Shown here: piece after piece, positions 6,053 to 12,143 of the stretch
How the letters are laid out: every line of letters begins with the position of its first letter
Position numbering within the stretch: the first letter of the stretch is position 1
Assembly: GCA_020431135.1 (NCBI GenBank)
Contig: JAGQIT010000576.1
Coordinates: 1 to 12,143, forward strand
Source of the DNA: Myxococcales bacterium
Lineage (GTDB): Bacteria > Myxococcota_A > Polyangia > Nannocystales > Nannocystaceae
Length of the DNA: 12,143 bases
Reading direction: 5' to 3'
The notes under the pieces: model-generated
Database searches by the model: none
What the model was told of the DNA's origin: nothing
The model's input: the letters and a program-made list of their open reading frames with translations, nothing else
Made by a program: the position numbers and the translations under genes

Positions 6053-7789
6053 GTGGCCGACGACGACAAGGTCGAGGGGAGCGAGGTCGACGAGGATCGG
6101 GTCCTGATGGGTCGGGTCGCGCCGTCGGCCGAGACCCTCGACTCCGCCGAGGTCCCGGCTCCTGGGCCGTCGGACGGCGCGCCCTCGAGCCACGGGAAGC
6201 GGGCGAGCAAGGGCGCGACCAAGCGCGATCCCAAGCAGGTCTTCATCAGGCTCGCCGCCGCCCTCGCCTGCGCTACCTGCATGGTCCTCGGCTCGCCCGA
6301 CGCCGGGCTGTGGTGGCTCGGCCTCTTCGGCTGGCTGCCGTGGCTGTGGCTGATCGACGGCAACAGCCCGCGTAGCGCCTTCTGGTACGGCTGGCTCACG
6401 GGGACGGTCACCGTCTTTTGGGGGTTCATCTGGCTGAGCGAGCTCCTCACCCGCTTCGCCGGCTTCGAGCTCGCCGGGACCCTCGGGGTCCACCTCCTCT
6501 TCTCGGCCTTCCAGGGGCTGCAGTGGGCGATCCCGGCGGCGGTGCTCGCTAGGATCCAGCGGCGGACGGGGCGCGACCTCCTGTGGATCGCCCCCCTCGC
6601 CTGGTGCGCCGGCGAGGCGCTGCTGCCCCACGTCTTCCCCTCCTACCTCGCGCTGATGTGGTGCTGGCAGCCGCTGTGGCTGCAGACCGCCGAGCTCGGG
6701 GGCGTCTGCACCGTCGGCCTGGTCATGCTGCTGATCAACAGCGGCCTCTACATGACCCTAAAGGCATGGTTTAAGGAGCATCGCCTCGACAAGCGGGCGC
6801 TCGCGGTCTTCCTGGCGACGATCATCGGCGCGCCGCTCTACGGGGCGATCCGCATGGCCCAGGTCGACGCGATCGCCGAGGCCAGCCCCAAGGTCAAGGT
6901 CGGCGTCGTCCAGGGCAACTTCGGGATCACGCAGTGGACGCACCCGCGCTACAAGCGGGTGATCCTCCACCGCCTCCAGCAGGAGTCGGCGCGCCTCGAG
7001 GCCGAGGGCGCGGAGCTGATCCTCTGGGGCGAGACCGCCTACCCCTTCTCGCGGGCGCTGCCCCGCCGCGACGCCCACGACTTCCCCGAGCGCCACCCGC
7101 GGCGCGTCCGTCGGGGCTTCGACGCGCCGCTTATCTTCGGCCTCGTCACCTCCGACCTCGACCCGAAGACCGGCTCGCGGTTCCCGTGGAATACGGCGAT
7201 GGTGCTCAACGCCGACGGCTCGGTCGGCGACATCTACGACAAGAACTACCCGCTGGTCTTCGGCGAGTACATCCCGGTCGTCGATCCCGAGTGGTACCTG
7301 GAGATGGTCCCGGCGGCGTCGTACATCAACCCGGGGACCGAGCCGAAGGCGCTGCAGGTCGGCGAGTTCCGCTACGGGCCGCTGATCTGCTACGAGGACA
7401 TCCTCCCCCGCTTCGCCCGCGACATCTCGAACGAGGGGATCTCGGCCTTCGTCAACCTGACCAACGACTCGTGGTTCGGGAAGACCAAGGAGCAGTACCA
7501 GCACCTCGGGCTCGCGGTCCTGCGGACGATCGAGAACCGGCGGCCGATGCTGCGGGCGGTCAACGCCGGCGTCTCGGCCTACGTCGATCCCGTCGGCCGC
7601 CTCGTCCAGGAGACCGAGGTCACCGATCCCGACAAGGACGGCCTCCTCGATCCGACGGGCTTCGTCGCCGAGGTGCCGATGATCGATCCTGAGTACCGGA
7701 CCCTCTACGCGCGCTTCGGCGAGGGGCTCAACACCCTGGTGGTGCTCGCTTTGGTGGTCCTCGGCTTCCGCCGCCGCCGCGACGCGTAG
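6053..7789 (+). CDS. lnt: Apolipoprotein N-acyltransferase
   Basis: An inner-membrane enzyme that transfers an acyl chain from a phospholipid to the N-terminal Cys of lipoproteins, the last maturation step before outer-membrane export. The 578-residue product has several N-terminal membrane segments (from about 64 to 270), including the Trp-rich LWWLGLFGWLPWLWLI at 86-101. A nitrilase-type periplasmic domain (about 281-540) and a final membrane helix (about 558-571) follow. The catalytic triad is visible: Glu327 (WGETAYPF), Lys397 (YDKNYP) and Cys446 (LICYEDI). Glu405 (FGEYIP) and the NDSWFG segment (471-476) are also conserved. The GTG at 6053 gives a ~60-residue charged cytoplasmic extension before the first membrane helix. 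The ATG at 6107 (residue 19) is an alternative, and both have a gagga about 10 nt upstream. Co-transcription with aspS is likely. Confidence 0.95.
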   Translation: MADDDKVEGSEVDEDRVLMGRVAPSAETLDSAEVPAPGPSDGAPSSHGKRASKGATKRDPKQVFIRLAAALACATCMVLGSPDAGLWWLGLFGWLPWLWLIDGNSPRSAFWYGWLTGTVTVFWGFIWLSELLTRFAGFELAGTLGVHLLFSAFQGLQWAIPAAVLARIQRRTGRDLLWIAPLAWCAGEALLPHVFPSYLALMWCWQPLWLQTAELGGVCTVGLVMLLINSGLYMTLKAWFKEHRLDKRALAVFLATIIGAPLYGAIRMAQVDAIAEASPKVKVGVVQGNFGITQWTHPRYKRVILHRLQQESARLEAEGAELILWGETAYPFSRALPRRDAHDFPERHPRRVRRGFDAPLIFGLVTSDLDPKTGSRFPWNTAMVLNADGSVGDIYDKNYPLVFGEYIPVVDPEWYLEMVPAASYINPGTEPKALQVGEFRYGPLICYEDILPRFARDISNEGISAFVNLTNDSWFGKTKEQYQHLGLAVLRTIENRRPMLRAVNAGVSAYVDPVGRLVQETEVTDPDKDGLLDPTGFVAEVPMIDPEYRTLYARFGEGLNTLVVLALVVLGFRRRRDA

Positions 7790-7794
7790 CTCTG

Positions 7795-7855
7795 GAGCGT
7801 GCCCCCGCGCTGCGCTCGCGCGGGCGGCTCCGCCAGAACGAAGTTCTCTTGGCGG
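7795..7855 (+). terminator. Double hairpin after lnt
   Basis: Two stems follow the lnt stop by 5 nt. The first pairs gagc (7795-7798) with gctc (7827-7830) and cccgcgc (7804-7810) with gcgcggg (7818-7824). The second pairs ccgcc (7830-7834) with ggcgg (7851-7855) and agaac (7835-7839) with gttct (7843-7847), with a 3-nt bulge and a GAA triloop at 7840-7842. There is no T-run, so factor-independent termination is uncertain, but the position suits the end of the aspS-lnt unit. Confidence 0.5.
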
Positions 7856-8038
7856 TCGCCCGTCGCGATGAAACACGTTGCACGCGTCGGAGAGGAGGTG
7901 TCTGTAGGGGTCGTCGGGGCGACGGCGCTAGCTTCGCCTCTCCCTCAGCCGGCCTGAATTCGCGGATGTTCGTTGTTCGCTCATCGGTGAATTCCTCGCT
8001 GTAGACGTCTTCAGCGGCGGTTCTGCGGCATTTTGCGC
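7856..8038 (+). other. Spacer between lnt hairpins and FIST promoter region
   Basis: No supported gene is visible. The sequence is somewhat less GC-rich than the flanking genes. It has two TGAATTC words about 33 bp apart (near 7955-7961 and 7988-7994), flanking a segment with ttcgttgttcg. A 29-codon ATG frame (7868-7957) lacks a ribosome-binding site and is not called as a gene. The region probably carries upstream regulatory sites for the FIST-kinase unit, but none can be named. Confidence 0.4.
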
Positions 8039-8086
8039 GGGCCTAGGTCTTGCTGCTTGGAGTTCCGATCGCGGATCATCGATCGG
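8039..8086 (+). promoter_or_regulatory. Candidate sigma-54-type promoter and operator upstream of FIST gene
   Basis: GGGC (8039-8042) and TTGCT (8050-8054) match the GG and TTGC(A/T) cores of a sigma-54 -24/-12 promoter with the required GG-N10-GC spacing, although the bases between GGC and TTGC fit poorly. A start site would fall near 8065. A 7-bp perfect inverted repeat, ccgatcg (8065-8071) and cgatcgg (8080-8086), lies just before the ATG at 8090. It could be an operator or an mRNA hairpin near the start codon. This is based on pattern only. Confidence 0.25.
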
Positions 8087-8089
8087 TCG

Positions 8090-9292
8090 ATGACGGGCCT
8101 AACGATCTCCTCGAAGACGAGCGCCGCGACGGACTCCGCCGCGGCGATCCGTGACACTTACGCCGCGCTCGAGCGCGATCTCGGCGGCGCGCCGAGCTTG
8201 CTCATCGCCTACGTCACGGTCGGTCACGACCTCGAGGCCATCGCCGCGGGCCTGCGCGAGGTCGCCGGCGACGTGCCCTGCCACGGCGCGACCTCGTGCC
8301 TCGGGGTGATGAGCGACGAGGGCTTCGCCGGCGCCGACGGGGTCGGCCTCGGTCTCCTCGGGATCCGCGATCCCGACGGCAGCTACGGCGTCGGCGCGCG
8401 CGAGCTCGGCGACGATCCGCGGACCGCCGGCCGCGAGGCCCTGCTCGCGGCGATCGCCGCCGCCGAGCGCCAGGGCGAGCCGCCTGAGCTCGTCTGGATC
8501 GCCGCCAACCCGGGGAGCGAAGAGGCGGTGATCGCCGGCCTCCAGGACGTCCTCGGGGCCAGCGTGCCGATCGCCGGGGGCTCCGCCGCGGACAACGACG
8601 TCTCCGGCAAGTGGCACCAGCTCGCCGGCGGCGAGGTGCTCAGCGGCTCGGTGGTGGTCAGCGTTCTCTACCCGTCGACCAAGGTCCGCCTCGCCTTCCA
8701 CAGCGGCTACTCCGCGACCGACCGCAGCGGCGTCGTCACCCGCGCGGAGGGCCGGACGCTCTACGAGATCGACGGCCGTCCGGCGGCGCTGGTCTACAAC
8801 GAGTGGACCGGCGGCGCGATCGCGGAGCACCTCGGCGGCGGCAACGTCCTCGGCGCGACGACCCTCTTCCCGCTCGGACGCGTCGCCGGCGAGCACTGGG
8901 GGATGCCCTACCACCGCCTCTCGCACCCGGACACCGTGACGAAGGACGGCGCGCTCACGCTCTTCACCGAGGTCGAGGTCGGCGAGCGCCTGATCCAGAT
9001 GGCGGGGACCAAGGAGAGCCTGATCACCCGCGCCGGACGGGTCGCGCGGGCGGCGATGGCCGCGGGCAACCTCGACGCCAACTCCCTCGCCGGCGCGCTC
9101 GTCGTCTACTGCGCGGGCTGCATGCTCACGGTCCAGGATCAGATCGACGCGGTCGCCGACGAGTTCACGCGCGAGCTCATGGGCCGCCCCTTCCTCGGCA
9201 CCTTCACCTTCGGCGAGCAGGGCTGCTTCGCCAACCACGAGAGCTATCACGGAAACCTGATGATCTCGGTCGCCGTCTTCGAGCGGGAGTAG
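8090..9292 (+). CDS. FIST-domain sensory protein (NosP-like candidate)
   Basis: A 400-residue soluble protein with the FIST sensory domain (about 34-225) followed by FIST_C (about 226-385). Visible FIST features are the LIAYVTVGHDLEAI strand-helix (38-51), PCHGATSCLGVMSDEGF (63-79), PIAGGSAADND (160-170), YSATDRSGVVTRAEGRTLYEIDGRPA (within 207-232) and the C-terminal TFTFGEQGCFANHESYHGN (371-389). No membrane segment or output domain is present, so it presumably acts on a partner. The kinase gene begins 11 nt downstream, the arrangement of the NosP/NahK pairs in which a FIST protein binds heme, senses nitric oxide and modulates the kinase. Several His residues (46, 65, 176, 204, 247, 269, 275, 279, 383, 387) could be ligands, but heme binding cannot be shown from sequence. 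The ATG at 8090 is preferred over an in-frame TTG at 8033, which would add a poorly supported 19-residue leader. Confidence 0.88.
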   Translation: MTGLTISSKTSAATDSAAAIRDTYAALERDLGGAPSLLIAYVTVGHDLEAIAAGLREVAGDVPCHGATSCLGVMSDEGFAGADGVGLGLLGIRDPDGSYGVGARELGDDPRTAGREALLAAIAAAERQGEPPELVWIAANPGSEEAVIAGLQDVLGASVPIAGGSAADNDVSGKWHQLAGGEVLSGSVVVSVLYPSTKVRLAFHSGYSATDRSGVVTRAEGRTLYEIDGRPAALVYNEWTGGAIAEHLGGGNVLGATTLFPLGRVAGEHWGMPYHRLSHPDTVTKDGALTLFTEVEVGERLIQMAGTKESLITRAGRVARAAMAAGNLDANSLAGALVVYCAGCMLTVQDQIDAVADEFTRELMGRPFLGTFTFGEQGCFANHESYHGNLMISVAVFERE

Positions 9293-9303
9293 GACGCGAA
9301 AGG

Positions 9304-11163
9304 GTGGCGCGCGACGACACGCCGGGGCGCGAGGGCCCGCAGGGCCCAGGGGACGCAGCGGCGCCCGCGGAGGGCGTGACGCGGGACCCGGAGGAGCCGC
9401 GGATCCGCGAGCTCGAGCGTCGCCTCGCCGAGGCCGAGCGCGCCCGCCTGGCCGCCGAGGAGGAGAACGGCGAGCTCCGCGTCGATCTCCGCCGCGCCCA
9501 GGACGACAGCCGCCGGGCGATGAACCAGGCCGACCAGCTCCTCGAGGGGCTGCGGGTGATCAGCGAGGTCCGCCAGGTCGACGCGCTCTTCGCCGGCATG
9601 CTCGAGGTGCTCCGCGGCGTCCTCGGCTTCCAGGCGGCGTTCATCGTCGTCTTCATCGACGGGCGGCCGCCGCGGGTCGTCGCCGCGACCGCCCCGGACC
9701 TCCTGCGGATCGCCTGGGCGCCTGGGCGCTTCACGGCGCGGGTGCTCAAGGGCTCGACGGTCGCCCTCTTCGATCTCTCGGAGAAGGCCGAGTGGAAGGC
9801 GATCGCGCCGGAGCTCCGCGGCGACTTCGCGGCCGCGCTCCACGTCCCGCTGGCGTCGCCGCGCTCGCAGGCGATGCTCGTCTGCCTCCACCGCCGGCGC
9901 GGCTTCTTCGACTCGGAGCGCTCCGCCCTCGCGCGCCGCTTCGCCGTCCTCGCCAGCCAGGCCCTGCAAAACGCCGAGCACGCGACCGAGCTCGAGGCCG
10001 AGGTCGCCACGCGCACCGAGGAGCTGCGGCGCGAGCGTGACTTCGCCCTCCAGCTGACGATGAGCATGGCGCAGGGGCTGGTGACGACCGACGGCGACGG
10101 CCGGATCACCCTCGCCAACCCGGCCTTCGCCGAGCTGTGCGCGGTCCCGGGCGACGCCCTGATCGGCCGCCCGCTCGCGGAGCTCTTCGTCGGTCACGAG
10201 CCGCCGACCGCCGCCGGGAGCTGCGAGCGCCTGCTCGTCACACGGGGGGGCACACGGGGGGCCACGCGGGGGGGCGCCCCGAGCCTCGTGCTGATCGCCT
10301 CGGCGCCGCGCTACAGCGGCTCGACCGTCGAGGGCTCCATCCACGTCGTTACGGATCTCAGCCAGCGACAGCGGGTCCAGGAGGCGCTCGAGGAGGCGCG
10401 CGACGCCGCCGAGGAGAACAGCCGGGCGAAGAGCATGTTCCTCGCCAACATGAGCCACGAGCTGCGGACGCCGCTCAACGCGATCATCGGCTACTGCGAG
10501 CTCCTCCTCGAGGAGGCCGAGGAGCGCGAGGACGCCGGCCTGTGCGGGGACCTCGGCCGGATCCGCCTGGCGTCGGGGCTCCTCCTCGAGCTGATCGGCA
10601 ACATCCTCGACCTGAGCAAGATCGAGGCCGGCAAGATGGAGGTCGCGGTCGAGTCGATCGACGTCGCGGCGATCTGCCAGGGCGCGGTGACCTCGGTCGA
10701 GCCGCTCGCCGGCAAGAACCACAACATCATGATGGTCGACCTCGCGCCGCGGCTGCCGGCGCTGCGCGGCGATCCGGTGAAGATCCGCCAGATCCTGATC
10801 AACCTCCTCGGCAACGCCTGCAAGTTCACCGAGCGCGGGATGATCGAGCTGATCGTCCGCGCCGAGCGGCGCGGCGACGGCGAGGCGATCTGCTTCCGCG
10901 TCCGCGACACCGGCATCGGCATGACCGAGGAGCAGGCGCAGCGCGTCTTCATGGCGTTCACGCAGGTCGACGGGACGTCGACGCGGCGCTACGGCGGCAC
11001 CGGCCTCGGGCTGACGATCACCCGCTACTTCGTCGAGATCATGGGCGGGACGATCACGGTCGAGAGCGCCCCCGGCAGGGGCACGACCTTCACCGTGCGC
11101 CTGCCGTGCGGCGGCCCCGAGGCGCGGAGCGAGCCCGCGCGGAGCGAGCCGGCGACCGGCTGA
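9304..11163 (+). CDS. Soluble GAF-PAS sensor histidine kinase
   Basis: A 619-residue kinase without membrane segments. Order: disordered N-terminus (1-30), coiled coil (about 31-80), GAF-like domain (about 85-225), short coil, PAS domain (about 243-352), linker helix, HisKA dimerisation domain with the H-box MSHELRTP and phospho-acceptor His385, and a HATPase_c domain (about 485-602). The latter has the N-box NLLGNACKF (N504), G1 DTGIGM (535-540), G2 GGTGLGL (564-570) and G3 GRGTTF (591-596). All catalytic boxes are intact. There is no receiver or other output domain, and no response regulator nearby, so the phosphotransfer partner lies elsewhere. The start is a GTG with AGGA overlapping the upstream stop codon and 9 nt spacing; the open frame further upstream is a shadow of the FIST gene. 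Adjacency suggests the FIST protein is its sensor subunit. Oddities are a TRGG repeat at 313-324 and a repeated ARSEP tail. Confidence 0.94.
   Translation: MARDDTPGREGPQGPGDAAAPAEGVTRDPEEPRIRELERRLAEAERARLAAEEENGELRVDLRRAQDDSRRAMNQADQLLEGLRVISEVRQVDALFAGMLEVLRGVLGFQAAFIVVFIDGRPPRVVAATAPDLLRIAWAPGRFTARVLKGSTVALFDLSEKAEWKAIAPELRGDFAAALHVPLASPRSQAMLVCLHRRRGFFDSERSALARRFAVLASQALQNAEHATELEAEVATRTEELRRERDFALQLTMSMAQGLVTTDGDGRITLANPAFAELCAVPGDALIGRPLAELFVGHEPPTAAGSCERLLVTRGGTRGATRGGAPSLVLIASAPRYSGSTVEGSIHVVTDLSQRQRVQEALEEARDAAEENSRAKSMFLANMSHELRTPLNAIIGYCELLLEEAEEREDAGLCGDLGRIRLASGLLLELIGNILDLSKIEAGKMEVAVESIDVAAICQGAVTSVEPLAGKNHNIMMVDLAPRLPALRGDPVKIRQILINLLGNACKFTERGMIELIVRAERRGDGEAICFRVRDTGIGMTEEQAQRVFMAFTQVDGTSTRRYGGTGLGLTITRYFVEIMGGTITVESAPGRGTTFTVRLPCGGPEARSEPARSEPATG
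10240..10275 (+). repeat. Three 12-bp units with poly-G tracts inside kinase
   Basis: Three tandem units, acacgggggggc, acacggggggcc and acgcgggggggc, encode TRGG-TRGA-TRGG (residues 313-324) within a loop of the PAS domain. Each unit carries a run of 6-7 G, so the site is prone to both unit gain/loss and single-base slippage. The latter would shift the frame ahead of the catalytic domains. Confidence 0.85.
11122..11151 (+). repeat. Two 15-bp units in kinase tail
   Basis: gcgcggagcgagccc (11122-11136) is followed directly by gcgcggagcgagccg (11137-11151), encoding ARSEP twice (residues 607-616) after the HATPase domain. It is probably a neutral duplication in a disordered tail. Confidence 0.8.
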
Positions 11164-11195
11164 GCGCGGGTCTCCGCCGCCCTGAACGCCGCGGA

Positions 11196-11245
11196 GCGGC
11201 GCCCGCTTACAGGGGCGCCGCGCGGGCTTCTTCACGTCTTTTCTC
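11196..11245 (+). terminator. Terminator-like hairpin after histidine kinase
   Basis: A perfect 9-bp stem, gcggcgccc (11196-11204) and gggcgccgc (11213-11221), has an 8-nt loop. A pyrimidine/T-rich tract (about 11227-11245, including cttcttc and tctttt) follows. It lies 33 nt after the kinase stop and ahead of the next gene. Of the hairpins in the window, this is the closest to a classical intrinsic terminator. Confidence 0.55.
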
Positions 11246-11329
11246 TCGCCCGGAGGTGAAAGGCGCGGCGACGGGCCGGCGTTCGACCCACGAGACGCGG
11301 CCGAGGCCGCCTCGCCTCGGAGCCTGAAA

Positions 11330-11953
11330 ATGTCGACGCGCAGCCCCCTCTCCTCCCGCACCCGCCGCCTCCTCGCCCTCGCGCCCGCGCTCCTCGTCGC
11401 GGCCGTCGCCGCCCCGCAGAGCGCCGGCGCGACCGACATCCAGATGGCCACCGACGCCCAGATCGCCGGTGACCCGCCGAAGAAGCGCCTCGGCCCCGGA
11501 CCGCTCAAGCCCGGCCCCTACGGCGAGTTCGCCTGGCGCCCGGCGCTCGGCCTCTTCAGCGACGGCGTGATCCCGGAGATGCGCTTCGCCTTCGCCGTCG
11601 GCGCCAAGCTCAGCTCGCGCTTCAAGCTCGGCGTCCGTCCGCACATCGATCTGCTCCTCGATCGCCCGAAGGCCTCCGGCGTCGGCATCGACGCGATCGG
11701 CACGGTCTACACGTGGCGCAACCTCTACGCCCGCTGGGGCTTCGGCGTCGCCTCGGCGCTGCCGAACAGCCGGGGCGACGGCGCCTCACGCCCGGGCTAC
11801 GGCGGCCTCGTCGGCCTCGGCTACGAGTGGACGATGCACAACAAGAAGAAGAACGTCCACCTCGGCGCCGGCATCGACTACGACATCCGCTGGCTCAAGG
11901 ACGGCACCCCGCGCTCGACGCTGATCAGCGGGATCCACTTCACCTTCGGCTAG
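11330..11953 (+). CDS. Secreted protein, probable outer-membrane beta-barrel
   Basis: A 207-residue protein starting at an ATG with GGAG (11319-11322) 7 nt upstream. The N-terminus is a classical Sec signal: Arg-rich n-region (R4, R10, R12, R13), hydrophobic LLALAPALLVAAVAA, and an A32-G33-A34 cleavage site before T35. There is no lipobox Cys. Residues 35-62 are a Pro/Gly-rich linker. The rest is rich in Gly and aromatic residues with alternating-hydrophobicity stretches such as MRFAFAVGAKL (84-94), RFKLGVRPHIDLLL (97-110) and GGLVGLGYEW (148-157). It ends in a strand with a near-terminal Phe (GIHFTFG), which fits a small 8-strand-type outer-membrane barrel. I do not recognise a specific family and no function is assigned. 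The hairpin upstream (11196-11245) suggests transcription independent of the kinase unit, and the downstream hairpin begins inside its stop codon. Confidence 0.75.
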   Translation: MSTRSPLSSRTRRLLALAPALLVAAVAAPQSAGATDIQMATDAQIAGDPPKKRLGPGPLKPGPYGEFAWRPALGLFSDGVIPEMRFAFAVGAKLSSRFKLGVRPHIDLLLDRPKASGVGIDAIGTVYTWRNLYARWGFGVASALPNSRGDGASRPGYGGLVGLGYEWTMHNKKKNVHLGAGIDYDIRWLKDGTPRSTLISGIHFTFG

Positions 11954-12114
11954 GAGGCTGCCCGAGCAATCGACGTGTGCTCTCGCGCAGAAATCGTCGG
12001 CCCCCTCGGCTCCGTCAGAGCGCAGCCGTACAGGGCGTACTGCAAGATCTGACGGAGACGAGAGGGTCGACGAGGACAGGTGAGAGCGCGCGTCGACTGC
12101 TCGGGCAGCCTCCT
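11952..12114. repeat. 163-nt long hairpin beginning in the stop codon
   Basis: A multi-segment inverted repeat is seen directly. Arm 1 is a perfect 17 bp: aggaggctgcccgagca (11952-11968) against tgctcgggcagcctcct (12098-12114). After a 1x1 mismatch, arm 2 pairs 11970-11986 with 12080-12096, 17 bp in which all three departures are G-U wobbles in plus-strand RNA. After a 7x6 internal loop, arm 3 pairs 11994-12019 with 12048-12073, 26 positions with three differences. The 28-nt end loop holds a further small stem (gtac at 12028-12031 and 12037-12040). The stop codon TAG occupies 11951-11953, so the stem overlaps it. There is no T-run, and no target-site duplication is visible at the edges. Candidates are a strong 3'-end structure or bidirectional terminator, a structured RNA, or a miniature transposable element. 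Confidence 0.85.
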
Positions 12115-12143
12115 CGGGAGCGCGCTCGCGGAGGTGTGTACGG

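Noticed and set aside
4205..6631. Long minus-strand open frame antisense to aspS and lnt
   Set aside because: A typical GC-rich antisense shadow of two well-supported genes, with Glu/Arg/Ala/Gly low-complexity translation.
7868..7957. 29-codon ATG frame containing GVVGATAL, reminiscent of the N-terminus of aspartate-semialdehyde dehydrogenase
   Set aside because: The match is only about 7 residues, the rest does not resemble the enzyme, there is no Shine-Dalgarno, and no further asd remnants are seen downstream. A chance resemblance is more likely than an asd pseudogene.
8033..8089. TTG start for the FIST protein adding 19 residues
   Set aside because: The added peptide has no FIST homology, contains the putative promoter region, and TTG has no good ribosome-binding site. 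The ATG at 8090 is simpler, although it also lacks a clear Shine-Dalgarno.
8611..9303. Upstream extension of the histidine kinase reading frame into the FIST gene
   Set aside because: Its translation is Arg/Pro-rich shadow sequence of FIST. The GTG at 9304 has a well-placed AGGA and opens a sensible protein.
11952..12114. Interpretation of the long hairpin as a tRNA, CRISPR or attC-like site
   Set aside because: There is no cloverleaf or anticodon arrangement, no repeat-spacer periodicity, and no attC-type core sites near an integrase. Only the long stem is supported.

Overview
The window is about 70% GC, with dense genes and strong C/G preference at third codon positions. It encodes a Gram-negative envelope toolkit: apolipoprotein N-acyltransferase, a lipobox lipoprotein and a predicted outer-membrane beta-barrel. 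Long Ala/Pro/Glu-rich linkers and a soluble multidomain histidine kinase add to this picture. Together these suggest a Myxococcota-type (former Deltaproteobacteria) chromosome. That placement is inferred from style and gene content, since no rRNA or marker alignment could be run.

Layout. Positions 1-426 hold no convincing gene, but contain a large imperfect hairpin (120-229) and a 51-bp-period repeat. A minus-strand cluster follows, read from right to left: metallophosphoesterase (4081-3212), a small BFD-like [2Fe-2S] protein coupled to it by a TTGA overlap (3215-2937), a lipoprotein of unknown function (2887-1829), and aspartate kinase lysC (1737-427). A 138-bp divergent spacer (4082-4219) separates this from a plus-strand pair, aspS (4220-6016) and lnt (6053-7789). 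These two are 36 nt apart and probably form an operon that ends in two hairpins. A 300-bp spacer then leads to a two-gene signalling unit, a FIST-domain sensor (8090-9292) and a GAF-PAS histidine kinase (9304-11163), 11 nt apart. After a terminator-like hairpin comes a 207-residue secreted, probably beta-barrel, protein (11330-11953). Its stop codon is the first part of a 163-nt hairpin that nearly closes the window.

How the genes relate. The lysC and aspS products both use L-aspartate, one for the Lys/Thr/Met branch and one for tRNA charging, but they lie in opposite clusters and co-regulation is not shown. Lnt completes acylation of lipoproteins such as the one encoded at 1829-2887. The most interesting system is the FIST-kinase pair. 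Its architecture resembles the described NosP/NahK arrangement, in which a FIST protein senses nitric oxide and controls a neighbouring kinase, but no response regulator is in the window and the ligand cannot be read from sequence. The second theme is structural: several transcription units end in unusually long hairpins that touch or closely follow the stop codon. Two of these share a C-GAA-G apex.
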